64,000 bases of DNA from Deinococcus sp. (GTDB taxonomy: Bacteria; Deinococcota; Deinococci; Deinococcales; Deinococcaceae), in contig NZ_JAGLBB010000005.1 of the NCBI RefSeq assembly GCF_018260555.1, positions 1 to 64,000 on the forward strand, given 5' to 3'. Each line of letters opens with the position of its first letter. Positions within the stretch are counted from its first letter, which is position 1. Position numbers and translations under genes: made by a program. Below the pieces are notes generated by a model that was given only the letters and a program-made list of their open reading frames with translations, had not been told where the DNA came from and did not search any database. Below, piece by piece: positions 36,585-45,646 of the stretch.

Positions 36585-37630
36585 ACATCAGCACCCAGAT
36601 CATGCTCGTCCAGGCCACCCCGCCAGGCGGGATCATTCTGCACGTCCGCAACCAGCCGGGCAGCCTGTACGGCGCGACCATCATGGGCATCGACGGACCG
36701 AACGTCGTGCTGGAGTTCAGCCCCAGCGGGACGGGCAATTGGATCACCTTCCCTCTGCCCGTCGCACTGAACTCCGAGTTGTACCTGCGCCTCACCCGCA
36801 GGGACAACAGCGACACGGTCAGCACCATCCGCCTGACCGCCCCCGCCCCCCTGAGTAGCACCCTGGACGGCGACGGGTACCTGTCGATCGAAGGCGGCCC
36901 GCTCGTGGCCACAAAGCCGCAGCACGCCGCGCTGTCCGGCCGCGTGACGACCCTGGAGGCAGGCGGCGGCGGGAGCGGCGGAGGAGGTGGCGGGGCTGGC
37001 GGTGGCGGCGGCAGTGGTGGCCCCATCGTGCTCAGCCAGGGGGCCGGCGCCGACAACCTCGACCGGATCAGCGGAGCAGGCACCAACATCCCCGTCCGGC
37101 GGCTCAGCATCCGGGCAGACACCATCCCGCTCCAGGTGATTGACCAGATCCTGATCAACGCCGTGCAGGCCCCCCCTGGCTCGCTCCAGACCATCGGCCT
37201 GTATGACCTGAACGGCACCCCGATCTATGAGGGGAGTCCGCTGGGGATGACCACCAATTTCCTCGGCACGACCGTGCAGATCCCACCGCTGCTATACGGC
37301 AACCCGTACGACACGCTCGTACTGCTGTTCAACACAGACGTGTCCATCCCCTCCTATGCGGTTTCGCAGGTTGGCGCGAGCATCAACGTGAGGGCAAAGG
37401 ATCAGTACAACAACTCCCTGAACGGCATGGTCGGCGTGCAACTCCAGGCTGCCGCTGCTGGCGCCCTGAACGGTCCGGTCACGCACTACAGCCTGCCCAT
37501 CGTCCGCACGCCGACCGTGGACCCGCCGCGCGGCGGGTACTGGGAGTTCGTGGACCCCGCCAGCGGCCCCCAGAAAATCCGCTACAGCAACGGCCAGAAC
37601 TGGTTCAGCACCACGCTCACCCAGGAGTAA
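36581..37630 (+). CDS. Tail fibre with glycine hinge
   Basis: 349 residues from ATG 36581. An N-terminal beta domain (1-115) is joined through a Gly/Ser-only hinge (about 127-147) to a C-terminal domain that ends YWEFVDPASGPQKIRYSNG, a distal-domain look. The hinge is typical of flexible receptor-binding fibres. Likely a host-recognition protein. Confidence 0.7.
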   Translation: MNISTQIMLVQATPPGGIILHVRNQPGSLYGATIMGIDGPNVVLEFSPSGTGNWITFPLPVALNSELYLRLTRRDNSDTVSTIRLTAPAPLSSTLDGDGYLSIEGGPLVATKPQHAALSGRVTTLEAGGGGSGGGGGGAGGGGGSGGPIVLSQGAGADNLDRISGAGTNIPVRRLSIRADTIPLQVIDQILINAVQAPPGSLQTIGLYDLNGTPIYEGSPLGMTTNFLGTTVQIPPLLYGNPYDTLVLLFNTDVSIPSYAVSQVGASINVRAKDQYNNSLNGMVGVQLQAAAAGALNGPVTHYSLPIVRTPTVDPPRGGYWEFVDPASGPQKIRYSNGQNWFSTTLTQE

Positions 37631-37701
37631 ACCCGCCCCCTTCCCTCCCCCCGCGTGCCCGGCGCTGGGGGATTTACTCTGCCGGGCCATAGGAGAACAT
37701 C

Positions 37702-38250
37702 ATGGCGAGTGACGGTAAACGAGAATCTGGCGCGCTGTTCAAATACAACGCCGCTGCGCTGGCCGCTGATGACGGGACCGGACGGGCCTACATGGTCGGC
37801 CAGAACAACCCCCTGCCCGTCACGCTGATCGGAGGCGCAGGCGCGGGCGCGGGCGCAGGCGCGGGCGCGGGCAACCCGGACGCCGCGCGTGAGGCCACGC
37901 TACAGCAGGTGCGGGACGGCATCACGGCCCTGGCCGCCCTGCTGGGCGGCACCGACAACCTCGAGGGCACCGGCGTGCACGTCCAGCGTCCCACCGTGAC
38001 TGACGTCTACCCCTCAGAGATGCTGTACGACTGCAATGAGCAGGCGCTGACGGTCCCGGAGGGTGCCAACCGGGCGCTGCTGATCGTCGTAGCGGGGAAG
38101 GCGCAGTTCGGACTGCTGAACGCCCAGCTGACGAACCTCGTGGACGAGGGCGGCGGCATGGACGGCCTGCGTGACGCGCAACTCACGGCCATGCGCGTCA
38201 CGGCCGATGCGTCCAGCGTGGTCCGCGTGGACTACTGGCGGGAAGCATGA
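37702..38250 (+). CDS. Tail-associated protein with Gly-Ala linker
   Basis: 182 residues, AGGAG before the ATG. The N-terminal 45 residues are followed by a strict (GA) repeat (GAGAGAGAGAG) and a beta-rich C-terminal domain. Probably a second fibre or fibre-tip module; ATGA overlap with the next gene supports joint assembly. Confidence 0.6.
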   Translation: MASDGKRESGALFKYNAAALAADDGTGRAYMVGQNNPLPVTLIGGAGAGAGAGAGAGNPDAAREATLQQVRDGITALAALLGGTDNLEGTGVHVQRPTVTDVYPSEMLYDCNEQALTVPEGANRALLIVVAGKAQFGLLNAQLTNLVDEGGGMDGLRDAQLTAMRVTADASSVVRVDYWREA

Positions 38251-38714
38251 GGCCCATCGCGCCCCCGGCCCGCCAGGCGATTACCACCTGGCCGACCATG
38301 ATCGCGCGTTTGGGTAGCGGCAGCGGAACGGAAGTGGCGCAGACCGTTCCCGCACGGACGTTTGCACGCCTGCACGTCATTGCTGCGTACGACTCCCACG
38401 CTGCCTTCAACAATGCCACCAGCATCTACACAACCCCGCAGAAGGGCCTTTACCGCCTGGGGGGCAAGGTCCGAGTGGTGGACGGGGGAATGCCGCAGGG
38501 AAGTGGGCTCGGCCTGGGCATTGACTTCCAAGAAAGAGACGGCCACTCCTTCTTTTGGGGGGTCGCCAATGCGAACCGGCAGGGGGTCATCAATCAGCGG
38601 GTAGTGGGCCTCAGTGAGGGCACCATCCTCCGATTATTCATTTACGCGGATCACCCGGTCGCGGCGACCGTGGACATCGCCAGCGCGGAGTTCACGGTGG
38701 AACGGATCAGGTGA
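38247..38714 (+). CDS. Receptor-binding tip protein, C1q/TNF-like fold suspected
   Basis: 155 residues. The order of strands (AAFNNATSIYTTPQKGLYRLGGKVRV .. LGLGIDFQERDG .. LSEGTILRLFIYADHP .. ASAEFTVERIR) resembles C1q-like jelly-roll trimers found at phage fibre tips. Last gene of the tail operon; a terminator follows at 38805. Confidence 0.55.
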   Translation: MRPIAPPARQAITTWPTMIARLGSGSGTEVAQTVPARTFARLHVIAAYDSHAAFNNATSIYTTPQKGLYRLGGKVRVVDGGMPQGSGLGLGIDFQERDGHSFFWGVANANRQGVINQRVVGLSEGTILRLFIYADHPVAATVDIASAEFTVERIR

Positions 38715-38804
38715 TCAGGGGGGTGACGATGACTCACCAGGAACGACTGACCACGCTGCTGTAGCCGTACCCCACCGTGCGCGTCCCCGCTTCCCTTTCA
38801 ACCG

Positions 38805-38836
38805 ACCGCCAGTGCTCCGGCCCACTGGCGGTTTCT
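38805..38836 (+). terminator. Terminator after the tail operon
   Basis: Perfect 10-bp stem ACCGCCAGTG / CACTGGCGGT with an eight-base loop, ending in TTTCTC. It separates tail and lysis genes. Confidence 0.75.
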
Positions 38837-38867
38837 CACGCTCCGGCTGATCTGTACCTGGTGCCTC

Positions 38868-39212
38868 ATGGAAAAACACGGCCCCCCTCTCTGGCTCCTC
38901 GCCACCCTCGCCGCCGTGCTGGGCCTGGTCGCGCAACTCGGCACCAGCCTCGCCATGGATATGGCCCGCGACAAGGGCAAACTCTACGGCTTCCTGCTGC
39001 TGTCCCTGGTGTTCAGTGCCAGCAGCACCATCCTGCTCGTGCAACTCACCTCCCTGGACGATTACGTGTGCGCCACGTTCGGCACGCTCGCCGGGGCCAT
39101 TCCGCCCCTGTGGACGCTGCGGGCCGCCGTGAAACTCCTCGGCCAAAAATACGGTGTTGAGATTGCGGAACTCGCTCCCGCTACTCCCACGAAAGAAGGT
39201 GAAAGCGCGTGA
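38868..39212 (+). CDS. Three-pass membrane protein, holin candidate
   Basis: 114 residues with three hydrophobic segments (about 8-28, 40-60, 66-90) and a charged C-terminus. Directly before another small membrane protein and the endolysin, so one of the two should be the holin and the other an antiholin or spanin-like partner. No class-specific motif seen. Confidence 0.6.
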   Translation: MEKHGPPLWLLATLAAVLGLVAQLGTSLAMDMARDKGKLYGFLLLSLVFSASSTILLVQLTSLDDYVCATFGTLAGAIPPLWTLRAAVKLLGQKYGVEIAELAPATPTKEGESA

Positions 39213-39550
39213 TCATCCACGGTTACTGGCTCAATCTGATGTGGGCAGTCCTGGCAGGCGGGTGGTTCATCAGCGCCCTGATCCGCTTGATTCTCGTGTC
39301 GCCCACCTGGACGGACCGGCGGGGGCGGCGGCTGTTCGCCGTGATCGTGCACACGGTCGTGGGCGTGTTCTTCGTGTGGCGGCACAACGCAGGCCCCCTG
39401 CCGCTGCTCATCCCGATTGAGGAAACGTACCGGAACCTCGCGGCGGTGCTGCTGGTCACGTGGGTGATTCTGGACGGCATCTGGGCCATCCAGAGAACAG
39501 CTGAGCGCCCCCGTCTCGCCCGCCCGGAGATACCCCATGATCACGCCTGA
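39209..39550 (+). CDS. Membrane protein, holin/antiholin candidate
   Basis: 113 residues with about three membrane helices (6-29, 43-60, 76-98) and a basic loop (WTDRRGRRL). Overlaps both the upstream membrane gene (4 bases) and the endolysin (14 bases), a lysis-cassette arrangement. Confidence 0.6.
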   Translation: MIIHGYWLNLMWAVLAGGWFISALIRLILVSPTWTDRRGRRLFAVIVHTVVGVFFVWRHNAGPLPLLIPIEETYRNLAAVLLVTWVILDGIWAIQRTAERPRLARPEIPHDHA

Positions 39551-40244
39551 ACTCATCCGCGCCCTGAATCCCCGCCACCCCCGCCCGGACGTGGCCGCCC
39601 AGAAGCTCCAGGCGGCCGCGCTTCAGTTCGGGATCACGTCGCCCCGACAGGTGGCGATGCTGACCGCGCAGCTGGCGCACGAGTCGGGCCTGATCCCCCA
39701 GGAGGAGAACCTGAACTACCGCGCGACCCGCATCCGGCAGGTGTGGCCGTCGCGCTTCCCGACCGTGGCGAGCGCGGAGCCGTTCGCGTTCAACCCGCTG
39801 GCCCTGGGGGACCGGGTGTACTCCGGCCGGATGGGCAACGGCCCCGGCGAGGGCTTCCTGTACCGGGGGCGCGGGCAACTCCAACTGACCGGCAAGAGCA
39901 ACTACGTCACGTACGGCCGCCTGATCGGCTTCGATCTGGTCGCCAATCCGGACCTGTTGTTGCAGTACGGGGTGAGCAGCCTCGCCGCCTGCGCCTTCTG
40001 GACCGCTCACGGGTTGAACCCAGCGGCAGACCGTGGCGACGTGGTTACGGTGACCCGCGCCATCAACGGCGGGACCATCGGCCTCGACGACCGGGAGCGG
40101 CTGTACCAGCGGGCGCTCACGAACGTGCCCCGGTACGGCCTGCTGGCCAGTGACGCGCCGCTCGACGTGGCCCGTGACGCGGCCGCCGATCTGGAAACGC
40201 GACACGAGGCCTTCACGCGGACCCTGAACCTGCTGAGCAACTGA
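39537..40244 (+). CDS. Endolysin, glycoside hydrolase family 19
   Basis: 235 residues. The GH19 catalytic pattern is clear: QLAHESGLIPQEENLNY (acid residues E49 and E57/E58), VYSGRMGNGPGEGFLYRGRG and QLTGKSNY. Phage members cleave the peptidoglycan glycan chain. No signal peptide, so export depends on the holin. Presence of a lysis system shows the tail particles are released by lysis. Confidence 0.93.
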   Translation: MITPELIRALNPRHPRPDVAAQKLQAAALQFGITSPRQVAMLTAQLAHESGLIPQEENLNYRATRIRQVWPSRFPTVASAEPFAFNPLALGDRVYSGRMGNGPGEGFLYRGRGQLQLTGKSNYVTYGRLIGFDLVANPDLLLQYGVSSLAACAFWTAHGLNPAADRGDVVTVTRAINGGTIGLDDRERLYQRALTNVPRYGLLASDAPLDVARDAAADLETRHEAFTRTLNLLSN

Positions 40245-40302
40245 CGACCGCCCTCTCACCGGCCCTCGCAGACAGCGGGGGCCGTCCCATTTAGGAGTGA
40301 CC

Positions 40303-40674
40303 ATGCTGAAATCCCAGATCCTGACCGCCCTCCTGGCCCTGTCCGTCACCGCCCGCAGCGGCGCGCCCCTGACGGCCGACACCGTGACGCCCTGGGTCGA
40401 GCAGCACGTATCGCTCCTGACCCGTAAGGCGGCCGCGCTTCGTGACGGCGCCACCTGGACCGAGGTGACCGACCTGATCGACGCGACGGTGCGGGCCGCG
40501 CAGGACCTGAAGGGCGCAGTGGCTGGTGTGCCGCGCGCCCGGATCGTGCGGACGGTCCTGCAACTCCTGGTGCGGGAGTTCGCGCCACCGTCCGCCGGGT
40601 GGCTGCTAATGCTGCTCGACAATGCCTTGGCGGAAGCCCTGATCGAGATGGCCTTCAAACGCCTTTTCGACTGA
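40303..40674 (+). CDS. Small prophage protein after the endolysin
   Basis: 123 residues from ATG 40303 with AGGAG five bases upstream. An N-terminal hydrophobic stretch (ILTALLALSVTA), helical middle, and a C-terminal hydrophobic helix. The layout recalls some phage holins of the LL-H class, but the match is weak. Followed by a terminator. Confidence 0.55.
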   Translation: MLKSQILTALLALSVTARSGAPLTADTVTPWVEQHVSLLTRKAAALRDGATWTEVTDLIDATVRAAQDLKGAVAGVPRARIVRTVLQLLVREFAPPSAGWLLMLLDNALAEALIEMAFKRLFD

Positions 40675-40695
40675 CGGACAACTTGCGCCGTTTTT

Positions 40696-40738
40696 GCCCC
40701 CTGCCCGCGCCCCTGGCGTGAGGCGGGGGGCCTTTTTT
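40696..40738 (+). terminator. Terminator of the lysis operon
   Basis: GCCCCCTGCC pairs with GGCGGGGGGC (one wobble) and is followed by TTTTTT. It marks the end of rightward late transcription and the border to the accessory region. Confidence 0.88.
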
Positions 40739-40740
40739 CG

Positions 40741-40968
40741 TTAGGGGAGTTCGGTGGGCGGATCGGCCGGAATGAGGTACGAAAGAGGGTACTTCTCTGC
40801 GCGCCACGTTTCCGCGTCGCGGGACCAGGTAAGCAGTTGACCTGCTTGCTCGCCGGCGGCGGTTCGTGCGGCGGCGGCGGTGTCGTAGGGACCGAGTTGG
40901 CGGACGACCTCTCCGGTTTCGACATGCGTGACGGTGACGTACACACCGGGCTGCGTGGGTTCGTTCAT
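40741..40968 (-). CDS. Small prophage protein, unknown
   Basis: 75 residues from ATG 40968. Reads VYVTVTHVETGEVVRQLGPYDTAAAAR, a small beta-alpha pattern. Overlaps the membrane gene upstream by four bases (ATGA), so the two form a short leftward operon converging on the lysis operon. Confidence 0.6.
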   Translation of the reverse strand: MNEPTQPGVYVTVTHVETGEVVRQLGPYDTAAAARTAAGEQAGQLLTWSRDAETWRAEKYPLSYLIPADPPTELP

Positions 40969-41213
40969 GCGGTCTCCCCTGCTGCGGGCCGGAGCAGGCG
41001 CGGGAGGTAGATCAGCACCCCGGTCCCCCAGACCACCCCGAAGACCAGAAGATGCCATTCCGGGCCGCGTGTTCCCGATTGTGTGACCATCTGCCACAGC
41101 AAGTACAGGCAGGTAACCACGCTCGCCAGGCAGATCAGCAGCAGGTACAGCAGCGCTCCGACGTACATGGGCGACCCTCGCATGGCCCGTAGAGATCTGG
41201 TCGCTGTCATCAC
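40965..41213 (-). CDS. Two-pass membrane protein
   Basis: 82 residues with two hydrophobic segments (about 17-42 and 54-72). First gene of a two-gene minus-strand unit. Could serve in superinfection exclusion; no motif supports that. Confidence 0.55.
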   Translation of the reverse strand: MMTATRSLRAMRGSPMYVGALLYLLLICLASVVTCLYLLWQMVTQSGTRGPEWHLLVFGVVWGTGVLIYLPRLLRPAAGETA

Positions 41214-41264
41214 TCAGCGTCACTCCCAATACGTGCGGGACAACTGTTGAGCTATCCCATTTCA

Positions 41265-43850
41265 CTAGAACAGTGGGCCACCCTTATGGAGCGCTTGCAG
41301 CTCAGCGAGCGATTCGGGTTGCAAGCTCTTGAATTGCTTCTGTGGGACCTTGAGGTAACGCCAGGGTGTTCCCGTCAGCGCTGTGGCGTGCTCGCACCAC
41401 TGGGTAGCAGCGCGGTCTTTGAACTGCACTTCCTCGGTTTCCGCTCCCTTGGTTTCGATAATCCAGTGGACGCCCGTGGTGTCGATGGCAACGAAGTCCG
41501 GGTGGTAGTAGCGGAGGCTGGTATAGCCATCCACGTACGCGATGCTGAAAGGGAACTGCTCATGCAGCTTGCCGAAAGCACGCACGTCATCCGCCATGTC
41601 GAGGAACTTCGCGAACTCACGCTCGAAACCGTTTCCGCAGGGTGCAAGGTTCCAGGGCGTCTTGTCCGCTTCATAGACCGGGCGCGTCCATGGGAAGGGT
41701 TTGATGTCGGACAGGCGCACCGGCTCGGCAATGACTTCGGGTTCCTGTCCCTCGATGCTGAAAGCCCGCAGCGCCTTGGTGAACAGGTCACGGCACACGT
41801 AGGCCGCCACGTTGGAACTCATGGCCTGGATGACGGCTCCGTCGTCGAGGCTGACGGTTTCGCCGAACGCACGGTGTTCGAACCATTCGCGGATCTTGGG
41901 GGCGACGACGTTGAACTGGCTGGGAAGTTTGACGTCCTGAGCGATCAGTTTGGCGTAGAAGCTGATGACCTCTCCGGCGGTCTGTGGCGTCTGGATTTCA
42001 TAGTCCTTGCTGACCAGTGTTTCAAGCGTGAGGATGTCTTTGCCCTCGTAGCGGAAGGTCTGCGCTTTCTTGCTGCCTTTTTTAAGGGGCAGGGGCTGGT
42101 GCTGAAAAGCCATGACATCGAGGGCGGCCACTTCATCGGCAATGCTGCGCTTACGGATCAGAGAGGCGCTTAGCATCGGCAGGGCAATGTCATACTCGGC
42201 TTTTTCGGGTACGAAGTGAATCTGCGGAATGAGGATGGGCTTGCCGCCCTCCAGGTCCTCAGCGTCCAGCTTGATCTGCTCGAGCTTCTCCAGTTCCTCT
42301 ACGAAGCTCATGAAGTTCTTGTTTCCGATGATGTCCACGCGCTCGGTGTAGCCGTTGCCCTGGCCTCGGAACATCAGGCGCAGACCACGTCCGATGGCCT
42401 GTTCAGGCAGGATGTTGGCCTTGGCGGTATAGGGGCGGAGGCCCACCACGACGGTCACGTTCTGCACGTCCCACCCCTCGCGCAACATCATCACGGATAC
42501 CACTGCGTTCGTGGGACTGTCGTCCTCATCGATGGTGCTGGCAGCGCGGCGAGCAGTCTCCAGATCTTTCTTACTGACCTCGCCCGTCTTATCGGTGTGG
42601 ATGACCAGCGTCCCTTCACCGCCGAAGTCCTCGGGGTACTTGGTGCGCAGCCAGTCGGCCACGTCGTCGGCCTCGGCCGTCGTGTTCATCATGACGAAGA
42701 GCGCGGGTTTCTTCCCGAAGGGCTGCAGGGCTTCCCGGTACTCACGCCAGCGGTTCACTCCAGCTGTCAGGAAGGCCTGGTAGCGCACGCTGGCAATGTC
42801 GGATTGAATCTCAGCAGCCTTGGTGATGCCCTTGACGGGGCGTTTCACGATGGCGTCCAGGATGGCCTGCTTCAGGGGGTAGTCGTATACCACCCAGGGG
42901 AACAGGCCGCCCTTCTGGAAGCGGGGCGTGGCCGTCACGTCCAGTTGGAGGCTCAGGGGGACCTTCTGGGCCAGATCGCGGATGACGCCGTTCCATGCGC
43001 TGTTCTCGTCGTGGGTGTGGTGAGCTTCGTCGTTCAGGACCATGACCGGCTGGCCGCGCTTGACGATGCGGTCAGTGAACGGCACCGTGGGGGTCAGGGT
43101 GGTCGGCGGTCGGCTGCCCAGCATCGCGGCCAGGGGATTGGCCGCCTCCGGCTCCGCGACCGGGTAGAGCTGCTGGATGTTCGTGAGGTACAGGACTCCT
43201 TCGGCGCTACTGACCGTGCTGCCGCCCTCGCCGCGGGCGACGACTTCCACATCCCAGAAGGCCTTCAGGGCGGGCGGGATGACCGGGTCAGTCTGGAAGA
43301 TTCGCCCGCCCGTGAAGTCCTGCGCGAGGCGTTCCAGCACGATGATGTTTGGCGCGATGACCAGGAAGGATTTGGCGTAAGCGGACGCCACCGCAGGGCC
43401 ACGCTCACGGATGGCGTTGAAGTACTGCCACGCGACCGCCAGACTCATCACCTTGGTCTTGCCGCTGCCAGTCGCCATTTTCAGCGCCAGTCGGGACAGA
43501 CCGTCATTTCCGGGGAGCTGCTGACCCTGCAGGAGTTCTTTGATGGCGAACGCCTCCAGCAGGTCCAGACGGGTACGGACGCCCGCTACTTCCCAGGTGT
43601 AGATCAACGTTTCGAGCGCGCCCCGCTGCGCGGCGTGGTAGGTGAACATCCGCCCGTTGGGCAGGCGGTGTTCCGTGTGGAACCAGTGACGCAGCAGCAA
43701 CTGCGTCGTGCCCGTCACACCCTTGTATCCGCCCTCTCGCCATGCCTGCACCGCTTCACGCAGCTTGGGTACACAGACGGCGGTCGCCATGTACTCCGAA
43801 ATGTCGAAGAGGGTTCCGTCAGCGGACTGAGCCTTCTTGCGGGGCGCCAT
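41265..43850 (-). CDS. res: Type III restriction enzyme, Res subunit
   Basis: 861 residues. Superfamily 2 helicase with Walker A MATGSGKT (125-132), DEAHH (274-278), the REGWDVQNV motif V region and IGRGLRL motif VI near residue 490. The C-terminal nuclease core shows D .. IIETKGAE near residue 798 (the D-ExK pattern). It translocates on or signals along DNA with ATP and cuts when two unmodified sites meet. Last gene of the mod-kinase-DUF3037-res operon, 87 bases after DUF3037, so it is separated from its mod gene by two inserted genes. Confidence 0.93.
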   Translation of the reverse strand: MAPRKKAQSADGTLFDISEYMATAVCVPKLREAVQAWREGGYKGVTGTTQLLLRHWFHTEHRLPNGRMFTYHAAQRGALETLIYTWEVAGVRTRLDLLEAFAIKELLQGQQLPGNDGLSRLALKMATGSGKTKVMSLAVAWQYFNAIRERGPAVASAYAKSFLVIAPNIIVLERLAQDFTGGRIFQTDPVIPPALKAFWDVEVVARGEGGSTVSSAEGVLYLTNIQQLYPVAEPEAANPLAAMLGSRPPTTLTPTVPFTDRIVKRGQPVMVLNDEAHHTHDENSAWNGVIRDLAQKVPLSLQLDVTATPRFQKGGLFPWVVYDYPLKQAILDAIVKRPVKGITKAAEIQSDIASVRYQAFLTAGVNRWREYREALQPFGKKPALFVMMNTTAEADDVADWLRTKYPEDFGGEGTLVIHTDKTGEVSKKDLETARRAASTIDEDDSPTNAVVSVMMLREGWDVQNVTVVVGLRPYTAKANILPEQAIGRGLRLMFRGQGNGYTERVDIIGNKNFMSFVEELEKLEQIKLDAEDLEGGKPILIPQIHFVPEKAEYDIALPMLSASLIRKRSIADEVAALDVMAFQHQPLPLKKGSKKAQTFRYEGKDILTLETLVSKDYEIQTPQTAGEVISFYAKLIAQDVKLPSQFNVVAPKIREWFEHRAFGETVSLDDGAVIQAMSSNVAAYVCRDLFTKALRAFSIEGQEPEVIAEPVRLSDIKPFPWTRPVYEADKTPWNLAPCGNGFEREFAKFLDMADDVRAFGKLHEQFPFSIAYVDGYTSLRYYHPDFVAIDTTGVHWIIETKGAETEEVQFKDRAATQWCEHATALTGTPWRYLKVPQKQFKSLQPESLAELQALHKGGPLF

Positions 43851-43937
43851 TATTGCTGCCCGTGAAGCCGGCGAGAATGGTCGAGATGCATTGATCCAGT
43901 GTAGAAATCAATCGTCCAGCTCGTTGCCCAATGTGCC

Positions 43938-44807
43938 TCAGGCCTGCGGACGGGGAATCAGGTCATGAGAGCGGAGATCATGAGCGATCTTGCTGGCCTC
44001 AGTCAGAGCGTCACGCACGTCAAGGACTTCAATGGATTCTTCTTCGAGCAGACCGAGCAGATCCTCGCGCAACTCACTGTCACCACGGTGGTTCGTGAAG
44101 ACGGCGAAGTGCCCCTGTGCGAGTAGCGGATCGTCAGCGCGGCGCGCATCCGTTACGGTCTGCCGGAAAGCATTGACCTGACTGGACGCCTTGCGTCGAT
44201 CGACGTCGAACGCGACGGCCTGATAGCAGTGCCACACACCGTTCTGGTAGGCCAGATCCACCACCGGCTCGGAGCGAACGGGCAGGATGTAGTCCTCTTT
44301 GAGACCCAACCTGAACAGGCCTCTCTGATTGAAGACGGACCTCACTTCGTCACGGATGACGGTGCGGCCACGCTGGGGCACCGTCCGCTCAGCCCTGACG
44401 TCCTCCACCAACTGGGTGAAGAGCATCTGGAGGAGCCCGGCAGCGTCCGACACGGCTGCAGGCCTGGGCGCCGTCAACTGCAGGTTATTGGCGGCGTAGG
44501 CCACGGTGAAGTCCCGGAAGCGCTCTTCTGTCCACTCGTACTCGCTGTAGCGCGTGAGTGCTCCGCCCAGCGCCTTCACGGCATGCCTCACGAATGCGCC
44601 GTCCCCTCCGGGCAGCAGCTTGACGCGCGAGCCCTCGCCAAAGGAGGACAGCGCCCGGAGGCCGTGCCAATTCTGACCAGGGCTGACCACGAGGACGCCC
44701 ACGTTCACGAACTCTTCACGCAGAATGTTGGGCACATACCGGATGACTGAGTACAGCGTCCGCCCCTGCGTCACTGTCTTGCAATCATTGTCAGTCTGCT
44801 TGTTCAT
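43938..44807 (-). CDS. DUF3037-family protein, partner of HipA-like kinase
   Basis: 289 residues from ATG 44807, which has AGGAG eight bases upstream and overlaps the kinase stop (ATGA). The N-terminal signature LYSVIRYVPNILREEFVNVGVLV is that of DUF3037. The rest is helical with basic and acidic patches. Such proteins are found beside HipA-like kinases, which suggests a toxin-antitoxin or kinase-substrate pair. Here the pair lies inside a restriction operon. Biochemical role unknown. Confidence 0.8.
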   Translation of the reverse strand: MNKQTDNDCKTVTQGRTLYSVIRYVPNILREEFVNVGVLVVSPGQNWHGLRALSSFGEGSRVKLLPGGDGAFVRHAVKALGGALTRYSEYEWTEERFRDFTVAYAANNLQLTAPRPAAVSDAAGLLQMLFTQLVEDVRAERTVPQRGRTVIRDEVRSVFNQRGLFRLGLKEDYILPVRSEPVVDLAYQNGVWHCYQAVAFDVDRRKASSQVNAFRQTVTDARRADDPLLAQGHFAVFTNHRGDSELREDLLGLLEEESIEVLDVRDALTEASKIAHDLRSHDLIPRPQA

Positions 44808-45643
44808 TCCCACCACTCCTGTCCTGGACGCTGAAACCGTGCCTCAAAGTAATCGGGGAGGGCCTGGGCACGGGTGAGCAAGTAGTTTACCAACGCAGTG
44901 TGTTCCTCAACCGTAACCCCCCACTCCCGGGGTAGGCCATCTATTACAGACTGAACGATTGCCTCTGTCATACCACTGACAGCGTCGAGATACGGCGCAA
45001 AGTCGGCCGGCCGCACCGCCCTGAATAGATCGGCCGGTGACATGCTGTACGGCAGAGGCGCTGCGGCGTCCGGCAACGTGGGATCAAGGAGATCACCCAG
45101 ACCCCAGATGGCGCTGCGAAAGGCCATTCCCATGTCCATCAGGTACAGGCTGGACCGCCCACTGCGCCGGACCAGCAGAATATTCGGGTTCAGGGGCTTA
45201 CGGTCACGCTGATCCAGCCAGGCGTCCAGGACAGCCACTCCGGCCAGCATGCCGATGTCGGCCATCATGCTTCCCAGTGTCAGGTCCTCAGGTTTCAGAT
45301 CGTCGGCGGGCTCTAACCACTGGGAATAGAAGTGCAGGCCGGGCAGCAACCTGACCTCGTCACCGTCATCGTCCGTGATGCGGATGCAACCACCATGAGG
45401 CAGCGCAGCGGCCGGGACATCGACCAGGCCATAAGCAGCGTGCCGGATGCCCAACTGCGCGGCCAGCCCATGCCCGATCCACTCGTTGACGAGCATGCGG
45501 GGACCCTGGGGGTTCTGCTGAAACTTCACCGCGCACAGCCCCAACTGATCGCTCAGCAGGAACTTCTGCGGCTGGGAATTCCCACGCCCGACCGGCCCGA
45601 AATACAGTTGCGCCTGCGGGATACGCTGCCCAGGGCCGGTCAA
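44804..45643 (-). CDS. HipA-like kinase
   Basis: 279 residues. Starts at TTG 45643: GGAGGTGA lies eight bases upstream and the frame begins three bases after the mod stop. It has an ATP-site lysine region (AVKFQQNPQGPRMLVNEWIG), a catalytic loop LDQRDRKPLNPNIL (Asp near residue 147) and a metal-binding MDMGMAF (near 169). This is the HipA/phosphoinositide-kinase-like fold without the HipB-type N-terminal domain. HipA phosphorylates glutamyl-tRNA synthetase; the target here is unknown. Translationally coupled to mod and to DUF3037. Confidence 0.8.
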   Translation of the reverse strand: MTGPGQRIPQAQLYFGPVGRGNSQPQKFLLSDQLGLCAVKFQQNPQGPRMLVNEWIGHGLAAQLGIRHAAYGLVDVPAAALPHGGCIRITDDDGDEVRLLPGLHFYSQWLEPADDLKPEDLTLGSMMADIGMLAGVAVLDAWLDQRDRKPLNPNILLVRRSGRSSLYLMDMGMAFRSAIWGLGDLLDPTLPDAAAPLPYSMSPADLFRAVRPADFAPYLDAVSGMTEAIVQSVIDGLPREWGVTVEEHTALVNYLLTRAQALPDYFEARFQRPGQEWWE

Positions 45644-45646
45644 GCG

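Noticed and set aside
35981..37630. A 549-residue frame covering two tail genes
   Set aside because: Its first 200 residues are an Arg/Ala/Gly shadow of the 218-residue gene; the real fibre starts at ATG 36581.
38731..38763. Ten-residue frame MTHQERLTTL after the fibre tip gene
   Set aside because: Too short to support as a gene, although a G-rich stretch precedes it.
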